Shown here piece by piece: positions 53,550 through 62,983 of a DNA stretch of 64,000 bases. Within the stretch, counting starts at the first letter, position 1, and each line of letters opens with the position of its first letter. The DNA lies in NCBI GenBank assembly GCA_902588965.1, contig CACIRD010000002.1, positions 1 to 64,000 of the forward strand, in the 5' to 3' direction. Both the position numbers and the translations under genes were made by a program. This stretch comes from an uncultured Pelagibacteraceae bacterium. Its GTDB lineage: Bacteria; Pseudomonadota; Alphaproteobacteria; Pelagibacterales; Pelagibacteraceae. Under the pieces are notes generated by a model that was not told where the DNA came from, did no database searches, and saw only the letters and a list, made by a program, of their open reading frames with translations.

Positions 53550-54040
53550 TGCTAGTAATAGGAATAGACCCAGGTATATCAGGTGCAATATGTTTTTTAA
53601 ATAATGGAAAAATTATTGAAGTGATTGAAATGCCAAGTATGGCTGATGGGAAAAAAAATAAAAAACAAGTTAATGGATCACAAATTTTTAATGAAGTTTC
53701 AGAAAAAATTAAAGACCTAAAAAAAGATGAAATTAAAGTTGTGATAGAACAAGTTTCTGCAATGCCAGGACAAGGCGTGACTAGTATGTTTAACTTTGGG
53801 CAATCTTTTGGAATTTTAAAAGGAATTTGTTCAGCAATGAATTTACCTATGTATTTTGTCAGACCGGCAAAATGGAAAAAATATTTTAACCTTATAAATG
53901 CTGAAAAAGATGCCAGTAGAACTAAAGCTATTGAAATATTCCCCTATTTTTCAAGTAATTTATCAAAAAAAAAAGATGCAAATAAAGCTGATGCGATACT
54001 AATTGCCAGCTATTTCTTTGAGACATTTAGGTCGGAATAA
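53549..54040 (+). CDS. RuvC-like Holliday junction endonuclease (non-canonical)
   Basis: The 163-residue RNase H-fold nuclease has IGIDPGISGAI (Asp7), VVIEQVSAMPGQGVTSMFNFGQSFG near 65-89 with the second acidic residue, and NKADAILIASYF near 145-156 with the third. The MPGQGVTSMFNFG and RPAKWKKYFNL blocks resemble a RuvC-like group common in phages and marine bacteria rather than E. coli RuvC. It would cut four-way DNA junctions. It overlaps yebC by 1 base. No ruvA or ruvB follows; the next gene is tolQ. Confidence 0.78.
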   Translation: MLVIGIDPGISGAICFLNNGKIIEVIEMPSMADGKKNKKQVNGSQIFNEVSEKIKDLKKDEIKVVIEQVSAMPGQGVTSMFNFGQSFGILKGICSAMNLPMYFVRPAKWKKYFNLINAEKDASRTKAIEIFPYFSSNLSKKKDANKADAILIASYFFETFRSE

Positions 54041-54081
54041 GTAGATTTATTGGTGTTAGCCAAATTGATGACACAATTAAG

Positions 54082-54093
54082 TGTGAAATCACA
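54082..54093. promoter_or_regulatory. Short inverted repeat upstream of tolQ (CRP/FNR-like half-sites)
   Basis: TGTGA and TCACA arms flank two A bases, 3 bases before the tolQ ATG. The half-sites look like CRP-family operators, but the 2-base spacing is shorter than the usual six, and the location would block the ribosome rather than RNA polymerase. Low confidence. Confidence 0.2.
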
Positions 54094-54096
54094 ATA

Positions 54097-54771
54097 ATGG
54101 AAGCAGATATAACATCTCAAGCAGTTGGGCTAGCAAGCAACACTGACTTCTCATTAATTCAACTTTTTATTAGAGCTGACATAATTGTTAAATCAGTTAT
54201 TGTAATTTTAATTGCCTGTTCAATTTATTCTTGGGCAATAATAATTGAAAAAATAAGATTGTTTAAAAAAATAACAATTTCATCTGCAGAATTTGAGGAA
54301 AAATTTTGGAAATCAAAATCAGCTGAATCTTTTTATAATAATATACCAAAAAATATTGATGATCCAATGGCTTTAGTTTTTAAATCTTCAATGGAAGCTG
54401 CTTTTAAAACTAGATCAAAAACTCATTTAAATGAAAGACTGTCTAATATGTTGCAAATTAATATAGAAAAACAGATGGAAAAAATTGAAAAGAGTTATAC
54501 TTTTTTAGCAACAGTTGGTTCCACCGCACCTTTTATTGGATTATTTGGAACAGTATGGGGCATTATGAATTCATTTCAATCTATTGCCATATCTAGAAAT
54601 ACTAGTTTAGCCATAGTTGCACCAGGAATAGCAGAAGCCTTGTTTGCAACAGCTCTAGGACTGTTAGCAGCAATACCAGCGGTGATAGCTTATAATAAAT
54701 TTAATAATGACTCAAAAAAGTACGCTCAAAGATTAGAAAATTTTTCAAAAAGATTTTTGTCAATAATTTAA
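54097..54771 (+). CDS. tolQ: Tol-Pal system proton channel subunit TolQ
   Basis: The 224-residue inner-membrane protein of the MotA/ExbB family has three helices: about 28-48, then the paired helices near 145-165 (FLATVGSTAPFIGLFGTVWGIM) and 175-200 (APGIAEALFATALGLLAAIPAV). The Thr and Pro residues line the proton path. TolQ-TolR powers outer-membrane constriction during division. A 1-base gap separates it from tolR. The usual upstream ybgC thioesterase gene is absent here. Confidence 0.95.
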   Translation: MEADITSQAVGLASNTDFSLIQLFIRADIIVKSVIVILIACSIYSWAIIIEKIRLFKKITISSAEFEEKFWKSKSAESFYNNIPKNIDDPMALVFKSSMEAAFKTRSKTHLNERLSNMLQINIEKQMEKIEKSYTFLATVGSTAPFIGLFGTVWGIMNSFQSIAISRNTSLAIVAPGIAEALFATALGLLAAIPAVIAYNKFNNDSKKYAQRLENFSKRFLSII

Positions 54772-54772
54772 T

Positions 54773-55189
54773 ATGGCTTTTAATTTAAAAAGGTCTTCTA
54801 GAGAACCGATGAACGAAATTAACGTTACACCTTTCGTTGATGTAATGTTGGTTCTTTTGATAATTTTTATGGTCACAGCACCTTTATTGACTGTTGGGGT
54901 ACAGGTAGATTTACCTGAAAGTTCTGCAGACTCTCTTCCAGAGGAGCAGGAGCCTCTTACACTAACTATTAACTCCAAAGGTGAGATATTTATACAGGAG
55001 TCGAAAGTTGAGTTTGATAAAATTATTGCAAAAATTTTAGCTGTATCAAAAAATAGAACTGATACCAGAATTTATGTGAGGGGAGATAAAACTATAAATT
55101 ACGGTCGAGTTCTTGAGATAATGGGAATGCTTTCGGGCTCTGGCTTTACTAAGGTGGCTTTAATTTCTGAGCCTTATAAAGAGAGGTAA
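54773..55189 (+). CDS. tolR: Tol-Pal system protein TolR
   Basis: The 138-residue ExbD/TolR protein has one N-terminal transmembrane helix with the essential Asp in NVTPFVDVMLVLLIIFMV (about 17-34), followed by a periplasmic domain (DLPES...LTLTINSKGEIFIQ, and YGRVLEIMGMLSGSGFTKVALI). It couples proton flow to TolA motion together with TolQ. tolA follows after 4 bases. Confidence 0.95.
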   Translation: MAFNLKRSSREPMNEINVTPFVDVMLVLLIIFMVTAPLLTVGVQVDLPESSADSLPEEQEPLTLTINSKGEIFIQESKVEFDKIIAKILAVSKNRTDTRIYVRGDKTINYGRVLEIMGMLSGSGFTKVALISEPYKER

Positions 55190-55193
55190 AAGT

Positions 55194-56006
55194 TTGATTA
55201 AAAATATAATCATTTCCTCAGGTATTCATTTTATTATAATTTTTTTAGCTGCATTAAGCCTTCCATTTTTAGCAAAAAAACCTATTGATTTACCACCAAT
55301 AGTATCAGTTGAACTAATTCAAATTTCTGACAAAACCAACATACCTTTTGCTCCGAAAGCAAAAAAAATAATTGAAGAAGTCAAAAAAAAAGAAAAGGAA
55401 AAAGTTACGTCTGAACAAGCGCCTCCAAAGAAAGTTAAAAAAGAAAAACCTGACTCTGTACCACTTCCAGATGAAAATATAGATAAAGTAAAAAAAATTG
55501 AGGAAAAAAAACAAAATCCAGAAAAACTTGATGAGGAAGTAAAACAGGTTTCAGAGTTTGAAAAGAAGGAATTATTTGATCCAAATAATATAGCTGCATT
55601 AATAGATAAATCAAAAGAGGAAGTCGCTGAAACCAACAAAAAAACTAACAAATTAACTCAATCCCAAGACAAGGATGCGAATGTATATGGTCTTACTTTA
55701 AGCGAAGAAGACGCATTAAAGGCACAAATTTTTGGTTGCTGGAGCATACCTTTAGGATTACCATACAATGAAAATTTATTGGTTCGTATAAAACTGCAGC
55801 TAAAACCAGACGGATCAGTTGTTAAAACAGAAATAATAGACCATGCTAGAATGAACAAACCAGGACAAGGATTTTATAAAGTATTAGCGGAGAGTGCTTT
55901 AAGGGCAATTAAGCTATGCCAACCTTTAAGAGTTCCAACCAAAGGTTACGAAAGATGGAAGGATTTACAATTAAACTTTGATGCAAGGGAAATGTTAGAA
56001 GGATGA
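55194..56006 (+). CDS. tolA: Tol-Pal system protein TolA
   Basis: The 270-residue protein has an N-terminal membrane anchor (residues 2-24), a long central Lys/Glu/Pro-rich stretch (about 55-165) that spans the periplasm, and a C-terminal domain starting near 180 with [26 protein letters not shown]. This domain binds Pal/TolB. The start codon is TTG (55194-55196), directly before Ile-Lys-Asn. The stop overlaps the tolB ATG (ATGA). The domain order matches TolA although the central region is shorter than in E. coli. Confidence 0.9.
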   Translation: MIKNIIISSGIHFIIIFLAALSLPFLAKKPIDLPPIVSVELIQISDKTNIPFAPKAKKIIEEVKKKEKEKVTSEQAPPKKVKKEKPDSVPLPDENIDKVKKIEEKKQNPEKLDEEVKQVSEFEKKELFDPNNIAALIDKSKEEVAETNKKTNKLTQSQDKDANVYGLTLSEEDALKAQIFGCWSIPLGLPYNENLLVRIKLQLKPDGSVVKTEIIDHARMNKPGQGFYKVLAESALRAIKLCQPLRVPTKGYERWKDLQLNFDAREMLEG

Positions 56007-57349
56007 TTAGATTTTTTAATTTATTGTTAGTAATATTTTTTTCTTTTTTTGTTAAAGCAAACGCATTAATTGAAGTAGATATAACACGTGGTAATTTAAA
56101 TCCATTACCAATAGCCGTTTCACCATTATCACTAGACTCAAAATCGAACCAAGAATTACAAAAAATTTTCAAAAAAAAAAATATAGGTGCAGAGATATCA
56201 TCGGTTGTAGAAAATAATTTGAAAACTTCAGGATTATTTAACCCGCTTAATAAAGATGCTTTTCTACAAAAACCAGATATAGCACATTTAAAACCAAGAT
56301 TTGAAGATTGGGCTTTAATAAAAGCACAAGCATTAATTACTGGAAAAGTAAAATTTCAAGATGAAAAATTAAGAGTTGAGTTTAGATTATGGGATGTTCT
56401 TGCTGGCAAAGAAATGATGGCGCTAGCGTTTACAACTGTACCTACTAACTGGAGAAGGATTGGGCATATAATCACAGATAAAGTGTATGAAAGATTGACA
56501 GGTGAAAAAGGTTATTTTGATACCAGAATTATTTATGTTGCAGAAAACGGGCCAAAAACAAAAAGAATAAAAAAATTAGCTATAATGGATCAGGATGGGT
56601 TTAATACTAAATATTTAACTCTTGGCAATGAACTAGTTTTAACCCCAAGGTTCAACCCTACAAATCAAATGGTAACTTATCTTTCTTATTTTAGAAATTT
56701 ACCAAGGGTTTATTTGCTTGATATAGAGACAGGTGTTCAAGAAGTTGTGGGGGACTTTCCTGGAATGACATTTGCACCAAGATTTTCTCCAGATGGAAAA
56801 AAAATAATTATGAGTTTTGCAATTGATGGCAATTCAGATATTTATACTATGGATTTAGAAAATAGAATAGTTGAACGAATAACAAATCATCCATCAATTG
56901 ATACATCACCATCTTTTTCTCCTGATGGTAAATACATCTGTTTTAATTCCGATAGAAGTGGATATCAGCAAATATATGTAATGAAAAATGATGGATCAAA
57001 TGTTAAAAGAATATCATTTGGTAAAGGACTTTATGGTACTCCAGTATGGTCACCAAGAGGAGATCTAATAGCATTTACAAAACTTCATAAGGGGAAATTT
57101 TACATAGGCGTTATGAGAAAAGACGGATCTGGAGAAAGACTTCTTACTGAAAATTATTATCAAGAGGCACCATCTTGGTCTCCAAATGGAAGAGTTCTAA
57201 TTTTTTATAGGGAAACTAAATCAGATTCAGAGGGGAAAGGTTTTTCTGCTAAATTGTGGTCTATAGACCTTACTGGCTATAATGAACGATTGGTTATTAC
57301 AGAATCTGATGCCTCAGACCCATCTTGGTCGTCTTTATTAAGTAATTAG
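56003..57349 (+). CDS. tolB: Tol-Pal system beta-propeller protein TolB
   Basis: The 448-residue periplasmic protein has an N-terminal signal peptide (about 1-21, [17 protein letters not shown]). The N-terminal domain has [22 protein letters not shown] near 109-130, and the C-terminal six-bladed propeller shows repeats such as [30 protein letters not shown] and [10 protein letters not shown]. TolB binds Pal at the outer membrane. It overlaps tolA by 4 bases; a 84-base spacer with its own ribosome-binding site precedes pal. Confidence 0.95.
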   Translation: MIRFFNLLLVIFFSFFVKANALIEVDITRGNLNPLPIAVSPLSLDSKSNQELQKIFKKKNIGAEISSVVENNLKTSGLFNPLNKDAFLQKPDIAHLKPRFEDWALIKAQALITGKVKFQDEKLRVEFRLWDVLAGKEMMALAFTTVPTNWRRIGHIITDKVYERLTGEKGYFDTRIIYVAENGPKTKRIKKLAIMDQDGFNTKYLTLGNELVLTPRFNPTNQMVTYLSYFRNLPRVYLLDIETGVQEVVGDFPGMTFAPRFSPDGKKIIMSFAIDGNSDIYTMDLENRIVERITNHPSIDTSPSFSPDGKYICFNSDRSGYQQIYVMKNDGSNVKRISFGKGLYGTPVWSPRGDLIAFTKLHKGKFYIGVMRKDGSGERLLTENYYQEAPSWSPNGRVLIFYRETKSDSEGKGFSAKLWSIDLTGYNERLVITESDASDPSWSSLLSN

Positions 57350-57425
57350 AAGCAAATATTATAAAATAGTTGATTTTTTGACTTGAAAGATCTAATTAGG
57401 TGTGGAAAACTTAAAATAATCAATT

Positions 57426-57431
57426 AAGGAG
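57426..57431 (+). promoter_or_regulatory. Shine-Dalgarno site deciding the pal start
   Basis: AAGGAG at 57426-57431 is one of the few strong ribosome-binding sites in the window. It is 5 bases from the ATG at 57437 but only 2 from the GTG at 57434, so the ATG is preferred. The sequence TTGACT upstream at 57378-57383 might be a -35 element. Confidence 0.6.
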
Positions 57432-57436
57432 CAGTG

Positions 57437-57913
57437 ATGAATTTAAGCAAGTATTTTAAAGGTGCATTTTTAGTAATGCTAGCAAGTCTAGTACTTTCAG
57501 CTTGTGCAACTAAAAAAGTTGGAAATCAAATACAAGGTGATGTGTACACAGGAACTGATACAGTTGAGTATTTAGCTTCTGGTGTTCCAGACAGAGTTTT
57601 CTTTGCAACTAATGAGTCAGTTTTAACAACTGCTTCAAGAGATACTTTAAGAAAACAAGCAGAGTGGTTAAGAAAAAATTCAAAAATTAATATAGTTTTG
57701 GAAGGTCACGCTGACGAAAGAGGAACTAGAGAATACAACTTAGCTTTAGGAGAAAGAAGAGCTAATGCAGCAAAAGACTATCTTATGACTTATGGAATTT
57801 CTGGCAGCAGAATTTCAGTAATTAGTTACGGTAAAGAAAGACCAGTAGACTCAGGATCAAATCCTTTAGCTTGGTCAAAAAATAGAAGATCTGTAACAGT
57901 AAAAGCAAATTAA
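57437..57913 (+). CDS. pal: Peptidoglycan-associated lipoprotein Pal
   Basis: The 158-residue lipoprotein has a signal sequence ending in the lipobox LSAC (Cys near residue 23), followed by a periplasmic linker and the OmpA-like peptidoglycan-binding domain with EGHADERGTREYNLALGERRANAAKDYL near 95-122. Pal anchors the outer membrane to the wall and to TolA/TolB. The ATG at 57437 is chosen over the in-frame GTG at 57434 because of the ribosome-binding site spacing. A clear intrinsic terminator follows. Confidence 0.96.
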   Translation: MNLSKYFKGAFLVMLASLVLSACATKKVGNQIQGDVYTGTDTVEYLASGVPDRVFFATNESVLTTASRDTLRKQAEWLRKNSKINIVLEGHADERGTREYNLALGERRANAAKDYLMTYGISGSRISVISYGKERPVDSGSNPLAWSKNRRSVTVKAN

Positions 57914-57927
57914 TATAAACGAAAATT

Positions 57928-57967
57928 AAAGACCCTGAATATTTAATTATCCAGGGTCTTTTTTTTG
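57928..57967 (+). terminator. Intrinsic terminator after pal
   Basis: AAAGACCCTG (57928-57937) pairs with CAGGGTCTTT (57952-57961) around a 14-base AT-rich loop, and a run of T residues continues to 57966. It is the strongest terminator seen in the window and sits 15 bases after the pal stop codon, isolating tolQRAB-pal from cpoB. Confidence 0.9.
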
Positions 57968-57983
57968 CCATCATTATAAATAC

Positions 57984-58002
57984 TAATCATTTTAAATGAT
58001 TA
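57984..58002. repeat. 19-base perfect palindrome over the cpoB start codon
   Basis: TAATCATTT (57984-57992) and AAATGATTA (57994-58002) are perfect arms around a single T. The cpoB ATG (57996-57998) lies inside the right arm. In RNA a 7-8 base hairpin would partly hide the start; in DNA it could be an operator. Chance palindromes are common in AT-rich DNA. Confidence 0.4.
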
Positions 58003-58979
58003 AATATCAAAACAAATTCTCAATAGTAATATTATTTTTTTTAAGCTTTGTTAGCTGCCAGTCTTTTGCAGACAATAATGATGTTCAAGAAATGTTAGAA
58101 ATTATCCAGAAAGATTTAAAAACTCTTGAAAAAGCAGTCTATTCAAACTCATCTCAAGATAACTTGAATACACAATCAATTAATATGGACTCAAACTCTG
58201 AAGAGGTGTTAACCAGACATTTATTAAAATTATCAGAGATTGAAAATCAATTTAAAGAGCTGACAAATAAATTTGAAGAAATAAATTTCAAATTAGATAA
58301 GCTTTCTAATAGACTTTCTAAAGTACAGGCAGATAACCAAATTAGATTTCAAGATCTAGAAAATAATAATTTTGTAGGCGGTGGTGAAACTAAAAATTCT
58401 TCTGTTGTAAAAAAAACAAATGAAAAAATTTTACCAGGATCTTCAGAACCACAGGATTTAGGATCAATATCCTATAAAGATACAGAAACCAAATTGGAAA
58501 AACAAGAAATCCAATCTGTTGAAACTACTAATACAGTTCTAACTGAAACATTTATCTCTGAGGAGAAAATTCTTCCAGAGGCAACCCCAAAAAAACAATA
58601 TGAGTTTGCAACAAGTTTTCTAAAAAATGGTGATTATAATATGGCTGAAAGAGCATTCAGAGAATTTGTTGAAATGAACCCAGATCACAATCTGGCTGGT
58701 AATGCGCAATACTGGTATGCAGAAACATTTAGAATAAGACAACTGTTTACTGACGCCGCGTCAGCTTACTTAGAAGGTTACCAAAAATATCCAAAAAGTC
58801 AGAAGGCTCCTATAAATTTACTTAAACTTGGTGTATCATTGGTTCAAATTGGAGAAAAAGATCAAGGATGCCTAATGATATCAGGTGTAAAAAAACAATA
58901 TCCTAAAGCAAATCAATCTATTCTTCAAAAAGCAAAATATGAAGAAAAAAAGTTTGAATGTAAAAAAGAAGAGTCTTAA
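57996..58979 (+). CDS. cpoB: Cell division coordinator CpoB (YbgF)
   Basis: The 327-residue periplasmic protein has an N-terminal signal peptide (about 1-25, ILFFLSFVSCQSFA), a coiled-coil region near 70-115 that should form the YbgF trimer, a low-complexity linker, and a C-terminal tetratricopeptide domain with KKQYEFATSFLKNGDYNMAERAFREFVEMNPDH near 197-230 and the repeat WYAETFRIRQLFTDAASAYLEGYQKYP. CpoB links Tol-Pal action to wall synthesis. It overlaps tilS by 41 bases. Confidence 0.9.
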   Translation: MIKYQNKFSIVILFFLSFVSCQSFADNNDVQEMLEIIQKDLKTLEKAVYSNSSQDNLNTQSINMDSNSEEVLTRHLLKLSEIENQFKELTNKFEEINFKLDKLSNRLSKVQADNQIRFQDLENNNFVGGGETKNSSVVKKTNEKILPGSSEPQDLGSISYKDTETKLEKQEIQSVETTNTVLTETFISEEKILPEATPKKQYEFATSFLKNGDYNMAERAFREFVEMNPDHNLAGNAQYWYAETFRIRQLFTDAASAYLEGYQKYPKSQKAPINLLKLGVSLVQIGEKDQGCLMISGVKKQYPKANQSILQKAKYEEKKFECKKEES

Positions 58980-59988
58980 GTCAGTCACTCATTTTTTAAA
59001 AAATAAACATATTTACTCGGTTTATAAAATTTTTGAGAGGAATTTAGTTAAAAATGAAAAATATATCGTAGCAGTTTCTGGTGGGCCAGATAGCTTGGCA
59101 CTATCTTTTTTTGCAAAATGTTATTCAGAACTAAATAATACGAAATTTTATTACTATTTAGTTGACCATAAATTAAGAAAAGAATCTAAAGAGGAAGCAA
59201 ACAAAACACTTAGTTTGCTTAAAAAAATTGGTATCAAATGCAAAGTACTCACGTGGAAAGGAAAAAAACCTAAATCAAATATTCAATCTATAGCAAGGTT
59301 AAATAGATACTCTCTTCTAATAAATAAATGTAAAAAAAAGAAGAGTAACTCTATTTTATTAGGTCATCAAAAAAACGATTTAAATGAAAATTTTTTGATT
59401 AGAATGATGAGAGGAAGCGGACTAAAAGGTTTAGTTTCTATGGATATATTTTCTAATAATAAAAATATAAATTTTATTAGACCATTGCTGGAAGTTGAAA
59501 AAAAAAAATTGGAAAACATTTCTTTGATGGTTTTTAGTGATTACGTCACTGATCCATCAAATAAAAATGAGAATTTCAAAAGAATTAGAGTAAGAAACTT
59601 GATTAGTTCACTTGAAAAAGAAGGACTTGATAAAGATAAAATTTATCTAACAATTCAAAATTTAAAAAGTGCTAATAATGCCTTAGATTTTTATTCAGAA
59701 AAAAATATTAGAGAAAATACATTTTTTAATAAAAAAAAAAACGTAACTTTGAACAAGCAATTTTTTGAACAGCCCTATGAGATAGTGATAAGGTCAATTA
59801 CAAAATTAATAAAGAAAGTTGGTAAAAATTATTACCCCCCAAGGGGTAAAAGTATAAAGAATATCATTGTAGAACTAAAATCGACTAATAACTCAAAAAA
59901 AGCAACTCTAGGAGGGTGTGTGTTTGAAAAAGTCAGCAAAACGGTAATAATTTCAAAAGAAAAACATAATTTTTTAAACAAAGGTTAA
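58939..59988 (+). CDS. tilS: tRNA(Ile)-lysidine synthase
   Basis: The 349-residue PP-loop ATPase converts C34 of the CAU-anticodon isoleucine tRNA to lysidine. It has [12 protein letters not shown] near 43-54, [15 protein letters not shown] near 73-87, [21 protein letters not shown] near 134-154, and RIRVRNLI near 209. The start overlaps cpoB by 41 bases; a TTG at 58954 is an alternative. The C-terminal substrate domain appears shorter than the E. coli enzyme (432 residues), as often in alphaproteobacteria. Confidence 0.93.
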   Translation: MKKKSLNVKKKSLKSVTHFLKNKHIYSVYKIFERNLVKNEKYIVAVSGGPDSLALSFFAKCYSELNNTKFYYYLVDHKLRKESKEEANKTLSLLKKIGIKCKVLTWKGKKPKSNIQSIARLNRYSLLINKCKKKKSNSILLGHQKNDLNENFLIRMMRGSGLKGLVSMDIFSNNKNINFIRPLLEVEKKKLENISLMVFSDYVTDPSNKNENFKRIRVRNLISSLEKEGLDKDKIYLTIQNLKSANNALDFYSEKNIRENTFFNKKKNVTLNKQFFEQPYEIVIRSITKLIKKVGKNYYPPRGKSIKNIIVELKSTNNSKKATLGGCVFEKVSKTVIISKEKHNFLNKG

Positions 59989-60031
59989 AATACATACTTG
60001 TTTAATTAGGAATAATTCTTATCTTATAGTT

Positions 60032-61924
60032 ATGAATTTTAGAAATTTGGCAATGTGGGCAGTTATAGTCTTTTTGACTATTGGACTATATAATATGTTC
60101 AAAAGTCCTCAAAACTTAAACAGCAACAATCAAAAAATAAATTTTTCTCAGTTTTTGACTGAAGTGGATAACGGAAGAGTTGTTGAGGTTGAAATTAAGG
60201 GCAATAATATAAATGGCATATTGTCTGATGGTAATAAATTTACCACATATGCTCCAAACGATCCAAATTTAATTGAAAAACTTTCTGAAAGAGGAGTAAG
60301 TATATCTGCAGCGCCTCTAGATGAAAAAATGCCATCACTTTTTGGTGTCTTGCTTTCATGGTTTCCAATGCTTTTATTAATTGCAGTTTGGATATTCTTT
60401 ATGAGACAAATGCAAGGTGGCAAAGGTGGTGCAATGGGCTTTGGAAGATCTAAAGCAAAAATGATGAATGAAATTAAAGGCAAAGTTACTTTTAATGATG
60501 TAGCAGGAGTAGAGGAAGCCAAAGAAGAGGTAGAAGAAGTTGTAGAATTTTTAAAAGATCCAAAAAAATTCAGCCGTCTTGGTGGAAAAATTCCAAGAGG
60601 ATGTTTGTTAGTTGGCCCCCCAGGCACAGGTAAAACTTTACTTGCTAGAGCTATAGCTGGTGAAGCCGGAGTACCATTTTTTACAATATCAGGATCAGAC
60701 TTTGTAGAAATGTTTGTTGGCGTTGGTGCTTCTAGGGTTAGAGATATGTTTGAGCAAGGAAAAAAACACTCTCCTTGTATAATTTTTATTGATGAGATTG
60801 ATGCAGTCGGAAGAAGCAGAGGTGCTGGTTTAGGCGGAGGTAATGACGAAAGAGAGCAAACACTAAATCAGTTACTAGTAGAAATGGATGGTTTTGAAAC
60901 GAATGAAGGAGTTATAATCATTGCTGCAACTAACAGACCGGACGTACTAGATCCAGCACTGTTAAGACCAGGAAGATTTGATAGACAGGTTGTAGTTTCA
61001 CTTCCAGATATTATAGGAAGAGAAAAAATTTTAAAAGTCCATGCTAAAAAAATATCAATGGCCCCTGACATTAATTTAAGAACAGTTGCAAGAGGAACTC
61101 CTGGATTTTCGGGAGCTGATTTAGCAAATTTAGTAAATGAGTCTGCATTATTAGCAGCAAGAAAAAATAAAAGAATTGTTACAAATCAAGAATTTGAAGA
61201 AGCAAAAGACAAAGTCATGATGGGAGCTGAAAGAAGATCTATGATTATGACTGAAGAAGAAAAAAAACTTACCGCATACCATGAAGCAGGTCATGCAATA
61301 GTTACAATTAATGAAAAGGCAGCCTATCCTATTCATAAAGCAACAATAATACCTAGAGGCAGAGCTTTAGGGATGGTTATGCAGCTTCCTGAAAAAGATG
61401 AAGTATCTCAAACAAGAGAACAACTTCATGCCCAGATGGCAATAGCAATGGGTGGTAGAGTTGCAGAGGAAATTATATTTGGTCATGACAAAGTTACAAC
61501 TGGAGCAGTAAGCGATATTGAACAAGCTACAAAGAGAGCAAGGGCAATGGTTATGAGAGCAGGATTGAGCAAAGAATTAGGACCAGTAGCTTACGGAGAA
61601 AATGAAGAAGAAGTATTTCTTGGTAGATCTGTAGCTAGACAACAAAATATGTCAGAAGAAACTGCAAAAAAGGTAGATTCTGAAATAAGAAAATTTGTTG
61701 AGAAGGGCTATGATAGAGCAAAGAAAGTTCTTACTGACAAAATAGACGATTTACATAAATTAGCAAAAGCACTTTTAGTATACGAAACATTAACAGGATC
61801 AGAAATTGAAAACCTGATAACTAAGAATATTTATCCTGAAAGTAAGAAGGATTTTAAAAAAGAGGACGAAAGTAAAAGTTCTGCCTTGGGATCTATAGGG
61901 TTAAAACCAAAGATTGTTCATTAA
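60032..61924 (+). CDS. ftsH: ATP-dependent zinc metalloprotease FtsH
   Basis: The 630-residue inner-membrane protease has two N-terminal helices (about 5-23 and 103-124) around a periplasmic domain. The AAA module has Walker A GPPGTGKT (195-202), Walker [13 protein letters not shown] near 250-261 and the second-region-of-homology [20 protein letters not shown]. The zinc protease site is HEAGH (417-421). It degrades unneeded or damaged membrane and cytosolic proteins, such as LpxC. folP follows after 6 bases. Confidence 0.97.
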   Translation: MNFRNLAMWAVIVFLTIGLYNMFKSPQNLNSNNQKINFSQFLTEVDNGRVVEVEIKGNNINGILSDGNKFTTYAPNDPNLIEKLSERGVSISAAPLDEKMPSLFGVLLSWFPMLLLIAVWIFFMRQMQGGKGGAMGFGRSKAKMMNEIKGKVTFNDVAGVEEAKEEVEEVVEFLKDPKKFSRLGGKIPRGCLLVGPPGTGKTLLARAIAGEAGVPFFTISGSDFVEMFVGVGASRVRDMFEQGKKHSPCIIFIDEIDAVGRSRGAGLGGGNDEREQTLNQLLVEMDGFETNEGVIIIAATNRPDVLDPALLRPGRFDRQVVVSLPDIIGREKILKVHAKKISMAPDINLRTVARGTPGFSGADLANLVNESALLAARKNKRIVTNQEFEEAKDKVMMGAERRSMIMTEEEKKLTAYHEAGHAIVTINEKAAYPIHKATIIPRGRALGMVMQLPEKDEVSQTREQLHAQMAIAMGGRVAEEIIFGHDKVTTGAVSDIEQATKRARAMVMRAGLSKELGPVAYGENEEEVFLGRSVARQQNMSEETAKKVDSEIRKFVEKGYDRAKKVLTDKIDDLHKLAKALLVYETLTGSEIENLITKNIYPESKKDFKKEDESKSSALGSIGLKPKIVH

Positions 61925-61930
61925 TAAATA

Positions 61931-62983
61931 ATGCACAAATATTACACTAGACCGTGTAATTTTTACTATGGCAGACAATCACTACTTAAAATAAAAAAAA
62001 AAAAAGCTTTACCTCTCAATGGCAACAAGTTTATTTCTTTTGACAAAATTGAGATTATTTCACGAAAAAAAACAAGAAAAATTTGTATAAAAAAAATAAA
62101 TTTTCAAAATAAATTAATAAAATCAAAAATAAAAAAAGACTTAAAGCTTATTATTAAAAAAAAAAAATTTAAAAAATTAAGTTTTATCAACTTTCCATTA
62201 TTAATGGGTATTATTAATTTAACACCTGATAGTTTCTCCGATGGAAATAAATTTAATAGTGAAAAAAAAGCTCTAGATAGAGCTAAATTTTTAATTAAAA
62301 AAGGGTGTGAAATTTTAGATATTGGTGGAGAGTCAACAAGGCCAGGAGCAAAAGCAATTAAAAAAGAATTAGAATGGAAAAGAATAGGAAAAATATTATC
62401 GAAAATTAAAAAGTTAAATATTTTTGTTTCTCTGGATACTAGAAAAAGTGGAGTTATGGAAAGAGGAATCAAACAAAAAGTAAATTTGATAAATGATGTT
62501 TCAGGATTTAAATATGATAAGAACACAATAAATATTTTAAAGAAAACAAATATTCCATTTATTATTCACCACATGAAAGGATCACCTGAAACAATGCAAA
62601 AAAACCCAAAATATAAAAATGTTCTGTTGGATATTTTTGATTATTTTGAAAAAACTATAAACCAACTAAGAAGTAAAGGAATTATACACAATAATATTAT
62701 TTTAGACCCAGGAATAGGTTTTGGTAAAAACTTGAAACATAATATTACCATTTTAAATAATATTTCTATTTTTCACTCTCTAGGTTTTCCTGTAATGTTG
62801 GGCACTTCAAGAAAAAGATTTATTAAAGATTTATCAAAAGAAAATGATAGCGAGGATAGACTAGGAGGAACAATATCGTCAAGTTTACATGCAATGATGC
62901 AAGGTGTTCAAATATTAAGAGTTCATGATGTAAATGAAGTTAGACAGAGTATAAAAGTTTTCAAATCACTAAATTTTAAATAA
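61931..62983 (+). CDS. folP: Dihydropteroate synthase
   Basis: The 350-residue protein joins pterin and p-aminobenzoate in folate synthesis. The TIM-barrel domain starts near residue 90 with LMGIINLTPDSFSDG and includes GCEILDIGGESTRPGA near 128-143, LINDVSGF near 189 and IILDPGIGFGK near 255-265. The first 85-90 residues are a lysine-rich extension not found in the 280-residue E. coli enzyme but common in alphaproteobacteria. The stop overlaps the glmM ATG by one base (TAATG), and folP-glmM coupling is the standard order. Confidence 0.94.
   Translation: MHKYYTRPCNFYYGRQSLLKIKKKKALPLNGNKFISFDKIEIISRKKTRKICIKKINFQNKLIKSKIKKDLKLIIKKKKFKKLSFINFPLLMGIINLTPDSFSDGNKFNSEKKALDRAKFLIKKGCEILDIGGESTRPGAKAIKKELEWKRIGKILSKIKKLNIFVSLDTRKSGVMERGIKQKVNLINDVSGFKYDKNTINILKKTNIPFIIHHMKGSPETMQKNPKYKNVLLDIFDYFEKTINQLRSKGIIHNNIILDPGIGFGKNLKHNITILNNISIFHSLGFPVMLGTSRKRFIKDLSKENDSEDRLGGTISSSLHAMMQGVQILRVHDVNEVRQSIKVFKSLNFK

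Noticed and set aside
55319-55651. Open frames on the minus strand opposite tolA
   Set aside because: They mirror the Lys/Glu-rich tolA repeat region (giving Phe/Ser-rich translations) and tolA is clearly real with the right neighbours.
57434-57436. GTG as the pal start
   Set aside because: It is only 2 bases from the AAGGAG site; the ATG 3 bases later has proper spacing.
60148-60627. 159-codon minus-strand frame opposite ftsH
   Set aside because: Shadow of a highly conserved gene; no start signal or known family.
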